Shown here: one piece after another, positions 9,452-17,852 of the stretch
How positions within the stretch are numbered: the first letter of the stretch is position 1
How the letters are laid out: each line of letters opens with the position of its first letter
Source of the DNA: UBA11855 sp035297385
GTDB lineage: Archaea > Thermoproteota > Bathyarchaeia > Bathyarchaeales > Bathycorpusculaceae
DNA length: 64,000 bases
Assembly: GCA_035297385.1 (NCBI GenBank)
Contig: DATGZD010000019.1
Coordinates: 1 to 64,000 of the forward strand
Reading direction: 5' to 3'
The notes under the pieces: generated by a model
The model's database searches: none
Seen by the model: only the letters and a program-made list of their open reading frames with translations
What the model was told of the DNA's origin: nothing
Translations under genes and position numbers: made by a program

Positions 9452-10063
9452 ATGGAGCGAGTAAAAACTTTTAGTCTACCCAAATTACCCTATGCAAATG
9501 ACGAATTAGCGCCGTTCTTAAGCCAACAACAATTGATGATACATCATGATAAACATCACCAAGCTTATGTGAATGGTGCTAACGCCGGCTTCGAAAAACT
9601 TGACAAAGCCAGAAAAGAAAACACAGAATTAGACATGAAATCTATCCTTAAAGATCTTTCATTTAACATAGGCGGCCATCTACTACATAGTACCTTCTGG
9701 GAATGCATGGCACCATCAGGTAAAGGCGGAGGAAAACCAGGCGGAACGATAGCCGATGCATTAATGCAAGAATATGGAAGTTTTGAACGTTTTAAGATGG
9801 AATTCACTAAAGCCGCAACAAGTGTTGAAGGTTCAGGTTGGGCAGCATTAGCTATGCATCAATGTGTTGAAAGACCCTTAATCATGCAAATCGAAAAACA
9901 CAACATAAATATCTATCCAACTTTTCGCTTATTAATGGTTCTAGATGTTTGGGAACATGCATATTACATCGATTATAGGAATGATCGGCCAAAATATGTG
10001 GAAGGCTTCTGGAACGTTATTAACTGGGAATATGTTGATAAGATGTACAAGCTCATGAAATAG
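9452..10063 (+). CDS. sod: Fe/Mn superoxide dismutase
   Basis: 203 residues, full length for the family. Metal ligands are recognisable as His31 (MIHHDKHH), His79 (HLLHSTFW), Asp165 and His169 (DVWEH). Catalyses dismutation of superoxide in the cytoplasm; whether Fe or Mn is used cannot be told from these residues alone. GGTGAG at 9441-9446 precedes the ATG. Divergent from rubrerythrin with a ~180-base shared upstream region; followed by a strong T-rich tract. An oxygen-defence gene in an otherwise anaerobe-like gene set. Confidence 0.94.
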   Translation: MERVKTFSLPKLPYANDELAPFLSQQQLMIHHDKHHQAYVNGANAGFEKLDKARKENTELDMKSILKDLSFNIGGHLLHSTFWECMAPSGKGGGKPGGTIADALMQEYGSFERFKMEFTKAATSVEGSGWAALAMHQCVERPLIMQIEKHNINIYPTFRLLMVLDVWEHAYYIDYRNDRPKYVEGFWNVINWEYVDKMYKLMK

Positions 10064-10070
10064 ATTTAAG

Positions 10071-10095
10071 CTTCTTTTTCTCTTTTTTTGTTTTT
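10071..10095 (+). terminator. Oligo-T terminator after sod
   Basis: CTTCTTTTTCTCTTTTTTTG followed by TTTTT begins eight bases after the stop; the next gene is on the other strand. A clear archaeal-type terminator. Confidence 0.55.
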
Positions 10096-10151
10096 CAGTA
10101 CATCAACATATTAAGAATAAAGAATAAGGAATGATTAAAAGAATCGGTTCT

Positions 10152-10496
10152 TCATGTTTCTGGCGCTGAAATTAGTATTGCACCAGTTGGACAATTCATT
10201 TGACAAGCCAAGCATTGAATGCAATCCTTTTCCCGTGCTGGATCAGATTTTCTCTCTCCGTTTGGATGTCCAGGCGACTCCGCCCAATCGTACAGAGAAA
10301 CAGGACACACATCGATGCAGACACCGTCACCAACACAAATATCCCAGTCTAATGCAACGTTTGTTCCATGAATGCCTAACCTTGTAGGTGGAGTAACAGG
10401 TCCCCAAACTTTGTGCCCATTATGTTCTCCCGTAACTTGGCGTTTGGTTTTGAAATCAGGGTCAATTGGCAATGTTTCACCATGCATACTCTCCAT
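10152..10496 (-). CDS. Zinc-containing dicluster ferredoxin
   Basis: 114 residues. The match to the Sulfolobus/Thermoplasma zinc ferredoxin pattern is strong: an N-terminal extension with His25, His28 (EHNGHKV), His43 (GIHGT) and Asp85 (KSDPA) corresponds to the zinc ligands, and seven cysteines (54, 60, 64 and 92, 95, 98, 102) fit one [3Fe-4S] and one [4Fe-4S] cluster (CVGDGVCIDVCP; CIQCLACQMNCP). Cytoplasmic one-electron carrier for 2-oxoacid oxidoreductases and other ferredoxin enzymes, and a plausible donor to the disulfide reductase and Nfn systems in this window. Standalone gene, 53 bases downstream of the hydrolase on the same strand. Confidence 0.92.
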   Translation of the reverse strand: MESMHGETLPIDPDFKTKRQVTGEHNGHKVWGPVTPPTRLGIHGTNVALDWDICVGDGVCIDVCPVSLYDWAESPGHPNGERKSDPAREKDCIQCLACQMNCPTGAILISAPET

Positions 10497-10549
10497 GAAA
10501 AGACAAATATTAGGTTTTCTACTTCATGGATTCAAGTTCAAAGGAAGTC

Positions 10550-11269
10550 TCATGTTAGAGTTCTCTTGAAGAATGAAACCATTTGCCAGTATGCATCCAG
10601 TGCTGCGGAACTCTGTGAAAGCTTACCACCATTGTCAGTCATAAAACCATGTGGCTGTCCTTGATAGATCTTCATCTCAAAGTACTTACCTTGTTTATCC
10701 AATTCTATAGCATACTTGTATACGTCTTGAATATTACTAGCTTGATCTTTAGTTCCATGGATTATTAGCATCGGAACCTTAAGTAACTTGATGAACTCGA
10801 CGGGTGCGAACTGATTGCTAAATCCCTTTCCGTAAGGAAAGCCATAGAATGCAACAGCTGATTTGAACTCATCTATTTGAGGAGTCAGCAACATCGTGAA
10901 TCGTCCACCTGCACAAAAGCCTGTTAACGCAAGTTTTTCGGAATTCACGTCCTTTCGAGTTCGAAGATATGCAATGCAGTCTAAGACAAGTTGTTTGATT
11001 ATATTGTCAGCTGGTTTTTGATTAAAGGTTTGCCACTCGGGAGCGAGTGCTACAAAGCCTTCAGTTGCCAATTTGCTAATCATAACTTTATAGCCTGATT
11101 CTAAACCCTTGAATGAGTGAATTAACACTATTGCTGGAAGAGGCAGTGCAGTTTTTGGTGCTGCTGCGTAAGCAGGATAATCATTTTCCGAGCTTAGTAT
11201 TTTTACTGTTTCGATTTTAGTTTCAGGTGAATTCGTTTCTTGATTTAGGTAAGACACAAAAAACACCAC
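10550..11269 (-). CDS. Dienelactone hydrolase family alpha/beta hydrolase
   Basis: 239 residues. Alpha/beta-hydrolase with the dienelactone-hydrolase Cys nucleophile in GFCAGGR, acid in HGTKDQAS and His in GQPHGF; oxyanion region IVLIHSFKG. No signal peptide, so cytoplasmic. Family members hydrolyse lactones and esters; the true substrate is unknown here and dienelactone is unlikely in this setting. Start is GTG at 11269; the extra N-terminal residues before the first strand are unremarkable. It shares its strand with the zinc ferredoxin downstream and may be in one unit with it. Confidence 0.85.
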   Translation of the reverse strand: MVFFVSYLNQETNSPETKIETVKILSSENDYPAYAAAPKTALPLPAIVLIHSFKGLESGYKVMISKLATEGFVALAPEWQTFNQKPADNIIKQLVLDCIAYLRTRKDVNSEKLALTGFCAGGRFTMLLTPQIDEFKSAVAFYGFPYGKGFSNQFAPVEFIKLLKVPMLIIHGTKDQASNIQDVYKYAIELDKQGKYFEMKIYQGQPHGFMTDNGGKLSQSSAALDAYWQMVSFFKRTLT

Positions 11270-11414
11270 AGCTTTTAGAACTTAGAAAGTTTTGTGATTG
11301 TTTCTTCAATGGTTTGGCTACTTAAAAACTTTGCAATTAAGCCAAATATCAGGCGCCCTTATTTGTCTCCAAAATAGTTTTGGGGAACCTGAACACACTG
11401 TTCAATGATTAACG

Positions 11415-12194
11415 ATGACTCAGTACATGATGCCTGAAGGTATGCGTTATGCGACTTTGGAAGAACGCAAAGAATTCTATGCTAAGGAGTTCAATCCTCA
11501 AAAGCTAACGGATTGGCTCGGCAAGCGTTTAAGCAATATGAAGTTTGCCGTCATCATAGGTAGGCACACGAACATTTTTCCAGCGAAATATAGTCAAGAC
11601 GTCAATACAACAATAATAATTGAACAATACAAGAATCTTGAAGATATTCGAGGCCAGATTCTCGACTTTCAACCTGAGTCCGCATACTATGATCGAAACA
11701 TCTATAATGATAAGGGCTACAAAGTTGGTCAAGAATTAGCGTTTGATTTAGATCCTGAGAACGTAACATGTCCAATTCATGGTAGCCTAGCAGATAAGAT
11801 GGCTCATGGTCAAGGCTTAAGCTTCTGTAATCTTGAATTAAATATGATTAAGCAACAGGCACTAAAATTATATGAATATTTGGAAGAGGAGTTTTCATTG
11901 CTCCGCGTTGCTTATTCTGGAAGAGGTTTTCATCTTCATGTTTTTGATGAAGCAACTTATATGTTAAGCGAGAAAAAAAGGCGCGACATTGCGCGCACAG
12001 TAAAAAATATGGGATTTGCAATTGATGAGTGGGTTACGTCAGGAGAAATGCGACTGATTCGTTTACCCTATAGTCTGCATGGTATGGTATCACGAATTGT
12101 GCTGCCGTTAGAAAAGACAGAACTGGAACATTTTGACCCAGTTCATGATGAAAGCTGTATTCCGCTCTTCTTACATAAGAAGACTACTTTTTAA
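11415..12194 (+). CDS. DNA primase small-subunit-like (AEP superfamily) protein
   Basis: 259 residues. Carries archaeo-eukaryotic primase signatures: the catalytic D-x-D (AFDLDPEN, about residues 110-117), a zinc-knuckle-like CPIH followed by H-x5-C, and the YSGRGFHLHVFD loop (about 168-180) with basic RLIRLPYSLHG near the end. It is shorter than replicative PriS (usually 320-400) and lacks the C-terminal part, so it is either a compact PriS or a repair/translesion PrimPol-type paralog. No large subunit (PriL) or replication gene is next to it; the ATP ligase in this window is 16 kb away. Its tail overlaps a small lysine-rich frame on the opposite strand. Confidence 0.75.
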   Translation: MTQYMMPEGMRYATLEERKEFYAKEFNPQKLTDWLGKRLSNMKFAVIIGRHTNIFPAKYSQDVNTTIIIEQYKNLEDIRGQILDFQPESAYYDRNIYNDKGYKVGQELAFDLDPENVTCPIHGSLADKMAHGQGLSFCNLELNMIKQQALKLYEYLEEEFSLLRVAYSGRGFHLHVFDEATYMLSEKKRRDIARTVKNMGFAIDEWVTSGEMRLIRLPYSLHGMVSRIVLPLEKTELEHFDPVHDESCIPLFLHKKTTF

Positions 12195-12273
12195 CCTCAG
12201 TAGCTTTCTTTTCTTTCTTGGCATAGTATTCTTTCTTTTTCTTTTCCTCTTCTGGTTTCATTTTCTTTGCCAT
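12184..12273 (-). CDS. Possible 29-residue lysine-rich protein
   Basis: Short frame beginning MAKKMKPEEEKKKKEYYAKK and ending in VKK, extremely rich in Lys and Glu. It starts with ATG and overlaps the last 11 bases of the primase-like gene tail to tail. There is no ribosome binding site in front, so it would have to be leaderless. Composition is unusual enough to list but could be a chance frame in an A-rich stretch. Confidence 0.3.
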   Translation of the reverse strand: MAKKMKPEEEKKKKEYYAKKEKKATEVKK

Positions 12274-12398
12274 AACAAACACTACTTTTTAACTAGTCTT
12301 AGACTAAGATAAAAGATTTTCGAAAGTATGTTACGCGAGGTTGAAAAGTTTATTTGGCATTTCTCCTTCCTTTTGAATATGATCAGAAGGTTTTTGGT

Positions 12399-13772
12399 AT
12401 GGAACGTTTTGATGTCCTTGTTATTGGTACAGGTTCAGGAATGATAATTGCCTCATCTGCAGTTGGGACGGGTTTTAAAACTGCCGTAGTCGATCAGGGT
12501 CCAATGGGTGGAACCTGCTTAAACGTTGGCTGCGTTCCCTCAAAAATGCTCATCTATCCAGTTGATGTAATAACTGCTTTGTATGAGGCTAAAGCACTTG
12601 GTGTTCATGGTAACATATCAAGGGTAGATTTCAAGAATATTATGAATAGAATGCATACACTGGTGAATCGTGATTCTAATCAGCAGGCGCAGGCTGTGCT
12701 AGCTACTCCTAATCTCAAATGGTTTAATCAACAAGGGGAATTTATTGACGATTACACAATGCAGATAGGTAATGAAACAATTCGAGCAGAATTAATTTTT
12801 ATCGTTTCAGGCGCAAGAGTTGCCGTTCCAAAATTCAAGGGAGTAGAAGCCATAAACTACTTGACTAGTGACACTGTCTTAAACCTAGAAACGCCTCCCA
12901 AAAGTATAATCATTATTGGTGGAGGTTATGTAGGTGTAGAGTACGCTCATTTTTTTGGTGGTATCGGAGTCAAAACGACACTTATCCAAAGAAATCTGCG
13001 TCTTGTGCCTGACGAAGAGCCTGAAATCTCAGAACTATTGAGGAGAGAATTATCAAAACGAATTGAAGTATACACAAATATTGAGGTTTTCGAGGTTAAG
13101 CAATCAGGTTCGGAAAAGATCGTTGTCGCCAGAAACCGTCAGGATAATAGCTTACATGAGTTTTCAGCTGAAACCTTGATGATTGCTACTGGTCGCATGC
13201 CTAACTCGGATATTTTAAAGCCTGAAAGGACAGGCGTAAAACTCGATGAGTACGGTTTCATAAAGGTGAATGAATTTTTGGAAACGAGTAAGAAGAAAAT
13301 TTGGGCTTTGGGTGATGCTATTGGAAAACAAATGTTTAAACACGCTGCAAATTACGAGGCAGGAATTGCTTGGCATAATGCTGTTCATGATCATAAAGTT
13401 GCTATGGATTATTCGGCGACACCGCACGCTATTTTCACTTATCCTCAAATTGCTTCAGTTGGGTTAAAGGAAGCTGAAGCTAAAGCGCAAGGTTACAACT
13501 TACTTGTTGGTACTGCTAATTATCGTGACACAGCTATGGGTGGAGCTATGGGAGAACCTAATGGCTTCGTTAAAGTCATAGTTGAAAACAAAACTGGCAG
13601 AATTCTGGGTGCACATCTAATTGGCCCTGAAGCCTCTAGCCTAATTCAAGAAATCGTCAATGCCATGGCAATTGGAGATCGAACTTATGCACCTATTATT
13701 AGGACAATGCATATTCACCCTGCATTATCAGAAGTAGTCCAAAATGCGTTTGGAAGTTTGCACCCTGCATGA
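12399..13772 (+). CDS. Dihydrolipoamide dehydrogenase/mercuric reductase-type flavoprotein disulfide oxidoreductase
   Basis: 458 residues. FAD-binding GxGxxG motif (VLVIGTGSGMI), redox-active disulfide GGTCLNVGCVPSK (Cys pair spaced by four), NAD(P) motif IIIGGGYVGVEYAH, second FAD motif WALGDAIGK and the C-terminal His-x4-Glu-like active-site segment MHIHPALSEV. This is the Lpd/MerA/glutathione-reductase family; no terminal Cys pair or N-terminal HMA domain, so mercury reduction is not supported. No lipoyl-enzyme genes are nearby, hence the substrate disulfide is open. I use ATG 12399, preceded by AGAAGG, rather than TTG 12354, because MERFDVLVIG is the usual family start. Lies just before the glutaredoxin/FTR pair. 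Confidence 0.88.
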   Translation: MERFDVLVIGTGSGMIIASSAVGTGFKTAVVDQGPMGGTCLNVGCVPSKMLIYPVDVITALYEAKALGVHGNISRVDFKNIMNRMHTLVNRDSNQQAQAVLATPNLKWFNQQGEFIDDYTMQIGNETIRAELIFIVSGARVAVPKFKGVEAINYLTSDTVLNLETPPKSIIIIGGGYVGVEYAHFFGGIGVKTTLIQRNLRLVPDEEPEISELLRRELSKRIEVYTNIEVFEVKQSGSEKIVVARNRQDNSLHEFSAETLMIATGRMPNSDILKPERTGVKLDEYGFIKVNEFLETSKKKIWALGDAIGKQMFKHAANYEAGIAWHNAVHDHKVAMDYSATPHAIFTYPQIASVGLKEAEAKAQGYNLLVGTANYRDTAMGGAMGEPNGFVKVIVENKTGRILGAHLIGPEASSLIQEIVNAMAIGDRTYAPIIRTMHIHPALSEVVQNAFGSLHPA

Positions 13773-13919
13773 AGAGGACAATAATCATATGCAAATTCAC
13801 AATATCTGTCCGTATGACTCATCAAATAGCAAGAGCTCATATGGTCGATATAACACATTTGTGTACTCCCAAAAGAGTTAATATCAACCGTAGGAATACC
13901 ATTATTTCAGTGAGTTATT

Positions 13920-14204
13920 ATGCCATTTTCTAAAGTCCCTGGAAAAAACAATCAACATAAGATTCGATTATATGCCCTTAGTACTTGTGTTTGGTGTAAG
14001 ATGACAAAACAATACTTCAAAGACAATGATATTGAGTATGAATACGTAGATGTTGATCTTTGTGAACCAGAAGAGAAGGAACAGGCTCGACAACAAATCC
14101 TCACTAAAGGTGGATCCCTCAATTATCCAACCGTTATAGTTGATGATACTAAAATCATAACGGGCTTTCGTAAAGACTTGTTAAAGGAAGCACTAAATCT
14201 ATGA
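13920..14204 (+). CDS. Glutaredoxin-like thiol-disulfide protein
   Basis: 94 residues, thioredoxin fold of glutaredoxin type: strand KIRLYALSTC, active site CVWC, then cis-Pro region YPTVIVDD and GF. Cytoplasmic dithiol carrier. It overlaps the FTR-type gene by four bases (stop and start share ATGA), which argues for translational coupling and for the two proteins being redox partners: the reductase would feed electrons from ferredoxin to this carrier. Confidence 0.9.
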   Translation: MPFSKVPGKNNQHKIRLYALSTCVWCKMTKQYFKDNDIEYEYVDVDLCEPEEKEQARQQILTKGGSLNYPTVIVDDTKIITGFRKDLLKEALNL

Positions 14205-14815
14205 CTATGCCGTTCCCTACTGTTACTATCGAATACGTTCGCAGAAGAGCTGAGGCAGATGCACGGACTTATGGGTACTACTTGACACCTGATCCTCAAC
14301 TCCTACAAATGTTTCTAGAAGGATTAAAGGCAAATGAAGAACGATACGGTTATCCTAGTTGTCCATGTCGTTTAGCTTCAGGTAATCTCGAATATGACCG
14401 AGACATAATTTGTCCGTGTGATTATAGAGATCCGGATGTTCAGGAATATGGTGCGTGCTACTGCCGCTTATATGTCAATAAACAAGTGTATGAGAGTAAA
14501 GACCTGCCCGATGTTCCTGAACGTAGACCAATAGAAAAACAGGCTCGCAGCTATGAACTGTCTGCTGAAAAAAATGAAGCATCAACTGAACAAAAACCTT
14601 CAACGGAAACGCCACAACAAACGTCTACGCAAGCATCACACGAAACATCAAAAGAAATACCAAAAACAATCAGTGAACCTAGACGAAAATTATGGTACTG
14701 TAAACAATGTGGCTATATGGTCTACAGAGATGACCCACCTTACATTTGCCCGATTTGCAAAGCAAAAAGAGAAATGTTTGCAGAACTAAACGCAAATGTC
14801 ATTTTTACAGGATGA
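14201..14815 (+). CDS. Ferredoxin:thioredoxin/disulfide reductase catalytic chain fused to rubredoxin
   Basis: 204 residues. The N-terminal domain (1-~110) is the catalytic chain of ferredoxin:thioredoxin reductase, with Cys signatures CPC, ICPC and CYC that hold a [4Fe-4S] cluster next to a redox disulfide. A Gln/Thr/Ser-rich low-complexity linker (about 120-160) leads to a rubredoxin-like domain with CKQCGYMVY and CPICKAK. The same fusion is known from methanogen ferredoxin:disulfide reductase. It moves ferredoxin electrons to protein disulfides, here probably those of the overlapping glutaredoxin. There is no variable subunit, as usual for archaeal forms. Confidence 0.92.
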   Translation: MTMPFPTVTIEYVRRRAEADARTYGYYLTPDPQLLQMFLEGLKANEERYGYPSCPCRLASGNLEYDRDIICPCDYRDPDVQEYGACYCRLYVNKQVYESKDLPDVPERRPIEKQARSYELSAEKNEASTEQKPSTETPQQTSTQASHETSKEIPKTISEPRRKLWYCKQCGYMVYRDDPPYICPICKAKREMFAELNANVIFTG

Positions 14816-14821
14816 CTTTCA

Positions 14822-14971
14822 TTATTTTGTGATTTCAAATTCAATTTTTTTCCAATCTTCTCTAATACCACGCAATGAAGTTACAGCGCTAACCATCATA
14901 CCATTAAGCATTTTTTCAACAAACTCGTTTAGAGGAATATCTTTATCATCTACTTTCAATTTCAGCGTCAT
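14822..14971 (-). CDS. Small conserved-looking 49-residue protein
   Basis: MTLKLKVDDKDIPLNEFVEK to a C-terminus of IEFEITK. The composition is balanced: a beta hairpin (KLKVDDKDIPL), an amphipathic helix (NEFVEKMLNGMMVSAVTSL) and a final strand. GAGGT lies nine bases before the ATG (on the minus strand), good for this genome, and the frame is tail to tail with the FTR gene. I do not know its function; the shape resembles small archaeal proteins of unknown role. Too short for usual gene-finder cut-offs. Confidence 0.7.
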   Translation of the reverse strand: MTLKLKVDDKDIPLNEFVEKMLNGMMVSAVTSLRGIREDWKKIEFEITK

Positions 14972-15059
14972 TAAACCTTTACCTCAGATACATTATGTAA
15001 ACATGTTTACAGTAAAAGTTTTTGTAGCAAAACTCAGCATGCTAATTTGAGGCGTACCT

Positions 15060-15719
15060 TTGCCCAAGCCTGAGATTTACCTTGAACCTAAAGCTCGTAT
15101 GTTAAAAATACTTGAACTACTTGAAAAAGCTCATCCAGATGCACAAACTGCCCTTAACCACACAAATCCTTTAGAAATGCTGATTGCGACAATTCTTTCT
15201 GCTCAAAACACTGATGCCGGCGTCAATAAGGTAACGGAAGCACTATTCAAAAAATACACAACACCAGAAGACTATGCCACAGCAGATGTGAATACGCTCG
15301 CACAAGACATGCGATCAATTAACTTTAGTAAAGGTAAAGCTAGAAACATAAAACAAGCTTGTCAAATCCTCGTTGAAAAACACAACGGTAAGATTCCTTG
15401 CACAATGAATGATCTTATTGAACTTCCTGGAGTAGCTAGAAAGACCGCCAATGTTGTCCTTTATAATGCCTGTGGCAAAACTGAAGGTGTAGCTGTTGAC
15501 ACTCATGTTAAACGTCTCTCACAGAGGCTTGGATTGACCGATAGTGATAAACCTGCAAAGATTGAATTAACATTGATGGAATTAGCTCCGCATGATAAAT
15601 GGATGCGTTTAAGTGATCTCCTAATCTGTCACGGTAGACAAGTCTGCACCGCTCGAAAACCTACCTGTGCAGGATGCGTTCTGAACAAAATCTGTCCATG
15701 CGCTTTCTGCTTTGAATAG
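15060..15719 (+). CDS. nth: Endonuclease III (base excision repair glycosylase/AP lyase)
   Basis: 219 residues. HhH-GPD glycosylase with the helix-hairpin-helix LPGVARKTANVV, catalytic Lys128 and Asp147 (VDTHV) and the C-terminal [4Fe-4S] loop Cys196-x6-Cys203-x2-Cys206-x5-Cys212. Removes oxidised pyrimidines and cleaves at abasic sites. TTG start with GAGG seven bases upstream. Fits the oxygen-damage theme of the surrounding genes. Two additional Cys follow the cluster (CPCAFC), which is not part of the standard motif. Confidence 0.93.
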   Translation: MPKPEIYLEPKARMLKILELLEKAHPDAQTALNHTNPLEMLIATILSAQNTDAGVNKVTEALFKKYTTPEDYATADVNTLAQDMRSINFSKGKARNIKQACQILVEKHNGKIPCTMNDLIELPGVARKTANVVLYNACGKTEGVAVDTHVKRLSQRLGLTDSDKPAKIELTLMELAPHDKWMRLSDLLICHGRQVCTARKPTCAGCVLNKICPCAFCFE

Positions 15720-15775
15720 CTATCATATCAGTTTATAAGTCGACAAGCTCAGAATGTTGACTTAAGGTTTTAATT

Positions 15776-16258
15776 ATGTTGACAAATAAAGTGGTAAAAA
15801 TTGGAGATAAGGCACCCGATTTTACCTTGCCTGACATTGAACGTAAACCACGGAGTCTTAAAGAATTCTTAACTGGCAAAACTGTTTTAGCTTTCTTTGT
15901 AGGCGCATTCACATCTGTTTGCACTAAAGAAATGTGCGCTTTCCGTGATTCCATGGCACGGTTAATAGACCTAAAAGCGCAAATTGTGGGCATAGCGGTA
16001 ACAGATCCGTTTTCAAACAAAGCGTTCGCAGAAAAAAATCGGCTCACCTTTCCAATTCTTAGCGATTACAAACGTGAAGTTACAAGAGCATACGGGATTG
16101 AATTACCCAATTTTGCTGGGCTTCCAGGATATACAACCGCAAAACGAGCAATATTCATTTTGGATAAAGATGGTATAGTTACCTATGTCTGGATATCTGA
16201 TGACCCAACATTAGAGCCCAACTATACTGATATCGAAGCCTTCCTGGCGAAGATGTGA
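15776..16258 (+). CDS. Peroxiredoxin (AhpC/TSA family)
   Basis: 160 residues. Thioredoxin-fold peroxidase: KIGDKAPDFTLPD opening, peroxidatic Cys in GAFTSVCTKE (the common form is PxxxTxxC; here the Pro is replaced by Gly/Ala), a second Cys five residues on (MC) and the typical RAIFILDKDG strand. Reduces peroxides using thiol carriers such as the thioredoxin or glutaredoxin in this window. ATG start in an A/T-rich leader; followed by T6 tracts that probably terminate transcription, although the convergent gene ends in the same stretch. Confidence 0.88.
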   Translation: MLTNKVVKIGDKAPDFTLPDIERKPRSLKEFLTGKTVLAFFVGAFTSVCTKEMCAFRDSMARLIDLKAQIVGIAVTDPFSNKAFAEKNRLTFPILSDYKREVTRAYGIELPNFAGLPGYTTAKRAIFILDKDGIVTYVWISDDPTLEPNYTDIEAFLAKM

Positions 16259-16268
16259 CCTAATTTTT

Positions 16269-16861
16269 TCATTTTTTCTTCATTAGGACCGTGTAGAAAT
16301 ATCTTATGACTTCATCGTCTTCAACCGAAGAATAGTGTCTAAACTTGCATAAATCAAAGCATAGTGAGAAAAGATTAATCAACTTTCCTTTTGTGAGATA
16401 ATTCCAACTTCTTCCGTTCCTATAGCTGAAGCATGTAAGCATATAGTCACCAACTTTTTTCAAAATACGATAGATACCTTTGATGAAGTTTGTTCTGTCT
16501 TCAGGTTCTACATGATGAAAGCAGCCCATATCATAAATTAAATCAAACTCTTCATTCTCAAAGTGAAGTTGCAAGAAGTCTTGTACAATAAAATGTATTT
16601 TAACGTTAGCTTCAGACGCTTTTTTCTTGGCATACTTTATTGCGGTCGGCGAAATATCAATACCCGTTACTTCGAATCCTTTTTCAGCTAGGTAAACTGT
16701 GTTTGTTCCCATGCCGCAACAAATGTCCAACGTTTTACCCTGTGTATCAGTCTTTTTTCAATGAATTCTCTGAGAATTGGTCTAGGTTTGCGAAGCTCCC
16801 ATCCTAACTCTCTAAGTGAGTAAGTACGATAAATTCGGTCCCAGGCATCATTTGAATTCAT
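16269..16861 (-). pseudogene. SAM-dependent methyltransferase, split by a one-base frameshift
   Basis: Two frames together give a class I methyltransferase. Frame one starts at ATG 16861 (MNSNDAWDRIYRTYSL ... REFIEKR); frame two continues from GKTLDICCGMGTN (motif I) through DISPTAIKYAK and DLIYDMGCFHHV to the stop at 16269. The break lies in a T6 run at 16753-16758 (A6 on the coding strand): one more A would fuse them as EFIEKKTDTQGKTLDICC, about 197 residues, which is full family length. The C-terminal part alone would lack the usual N-terminal helix. It may be a true pseudogene, a homopolymer error or a slippage site. Substrate unknown. Confidence 0.75.
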
Positions 16862-16993
16862 AAAACTAGCTCAATAATAAAATTCTTTTACATTGATTTT
16901 CAGTTTTTCCTTCATTTAGATGAACTAAAGACTCACATAAGAGTTATTAGATTGTAGAGGCTCTCTGTTCAATATTATACGGTGACTTGTTGA

Positions 16994-17848
16994 GTGTCCT
17001 TTGCAGTCGAAGAATTGCCTGATGTCATTAGAATAATGGTTTTATTGAACCTTAGCAAAGGACGTAAACTTCAGAAGACGACATTAAAACGCAGAATAGA
17101 TAGAGTCTGCGTGAGTCTTGCTTGTATTGATATGAACGAGCTTGATAAAGCTCTTAAGGAAATGGCTTCCGAAGGTCTCATTATTGAACAGACTGAGACA
17201 GTACAATTAACGAATCAAGGTCTCAAACTAGGCAAAGAATGGGAGAGCCTTCTTCTAAAGAAAGAACCTATTCTTGAAGTTGTAGCTGGTTTAGTTGATG
17301 GCTCAATCACTGGAATAGTAGTTATTCTTTCTGCAATTATAGCCTCCTCGGTGTTAACCCGAAACGCGGCAATATTTGCGGCTTTTCTTACGTTAAGTGC
17401 AGTAGCGATCACAAACTTCTCTAGTTTTCTCTTAGGTGGAATAACTGAAGATTTAGCTGATATTATGACTCTGCAGAATTTAATGAATTATAGTTTAAGC
17501 GATATTGCAGACAAGACAGAACGGGATAAGTCTTTATTGCTGGTAAAGAGGTTGTTCACAGTCTTGGATAAAGAAATTCACCGTTCTAATCTTTATGCAG
17601 CAATAATTTGTGGCACTACCACTTTCATAGCAGGAAGTGTACCTATTGTCGCTTTCATAGGACTTGACTTCTTATTCCCATTCAATATAATCTTGTCCTT
17701 AGGTATTGTTGCAGTAGTAGTTGGTATATTCTTAGTTCGTTATCGCTCAAGAAAAACACGTGTGAATTGGAAAGTAACACTTTATGAAACACTTGCCATA
17801 GTAATAATCGCTACTATAGCCTCACTCTTATTAGGCGGTCTAGCGTAA
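16994..17848 (+). CDS. VIT1/CCC1-like transporter with N-terminal winged helix
   Basis: 284 residues. Residues ~1-90 form a winged-helix-like domain (DVIRIMVLLNLSKGR ... GLIIEQTETVQLTNQG). The rest is a membrane part with about five helices and the VIT/CCC1-type opening VAGLVDGSITG, cytosolic loop with acidic residues (EDLADIMTLQ ... DKTERDK) and a glycine-rich last helix. Family members move Fe2+ or Mn2+. The fusion suggests a membrane-tethered, possibly metal-responsive DNA-binding or regulatory head, but this is inference. GTG start with GGTGA eight bases upstream. Iron handling fits the neighbouring ferritin-like gene. Confidence 0.7.
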   Translation: MSFAVEELPDVIRIMVLLNLSKGRKLQKTTLKRRIDRVCVSLACIDMNELDKALKEMASEGLIIEQTETVQLTNQGLKLGKEWESLLLKKEPILEVVAGLVDGSITGIVVILSAIIASSVLTRNAAIFAAFLTLSAVAITNFSSFLLGGITEDLADIMTLQNLMNYSLSDIADKTERDKSLLLVKRLFTVLDKEIHRSNLYAAIICGTTTFIAGSVPIVAFIGLDFLFPFNIILSLGIVAVVVGIFLVRYRSRKTRVNWKVTLYETLAIVIIATIASLLLGGLA

Positions 17849-17852
17849 TATG

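Noticed and set aside
12399..13772. Mercuric reductase
   Set aside because: No C-terminal Cys pair or heavy-metal domain; general disulfide oxidoreductase family only.
14796..15050. 84-residue plus-strand frame after the FTR gene
   Set aside because: Phe/Ile/Ser-rich shadow of the better supported 49-residue minus-strand gene.
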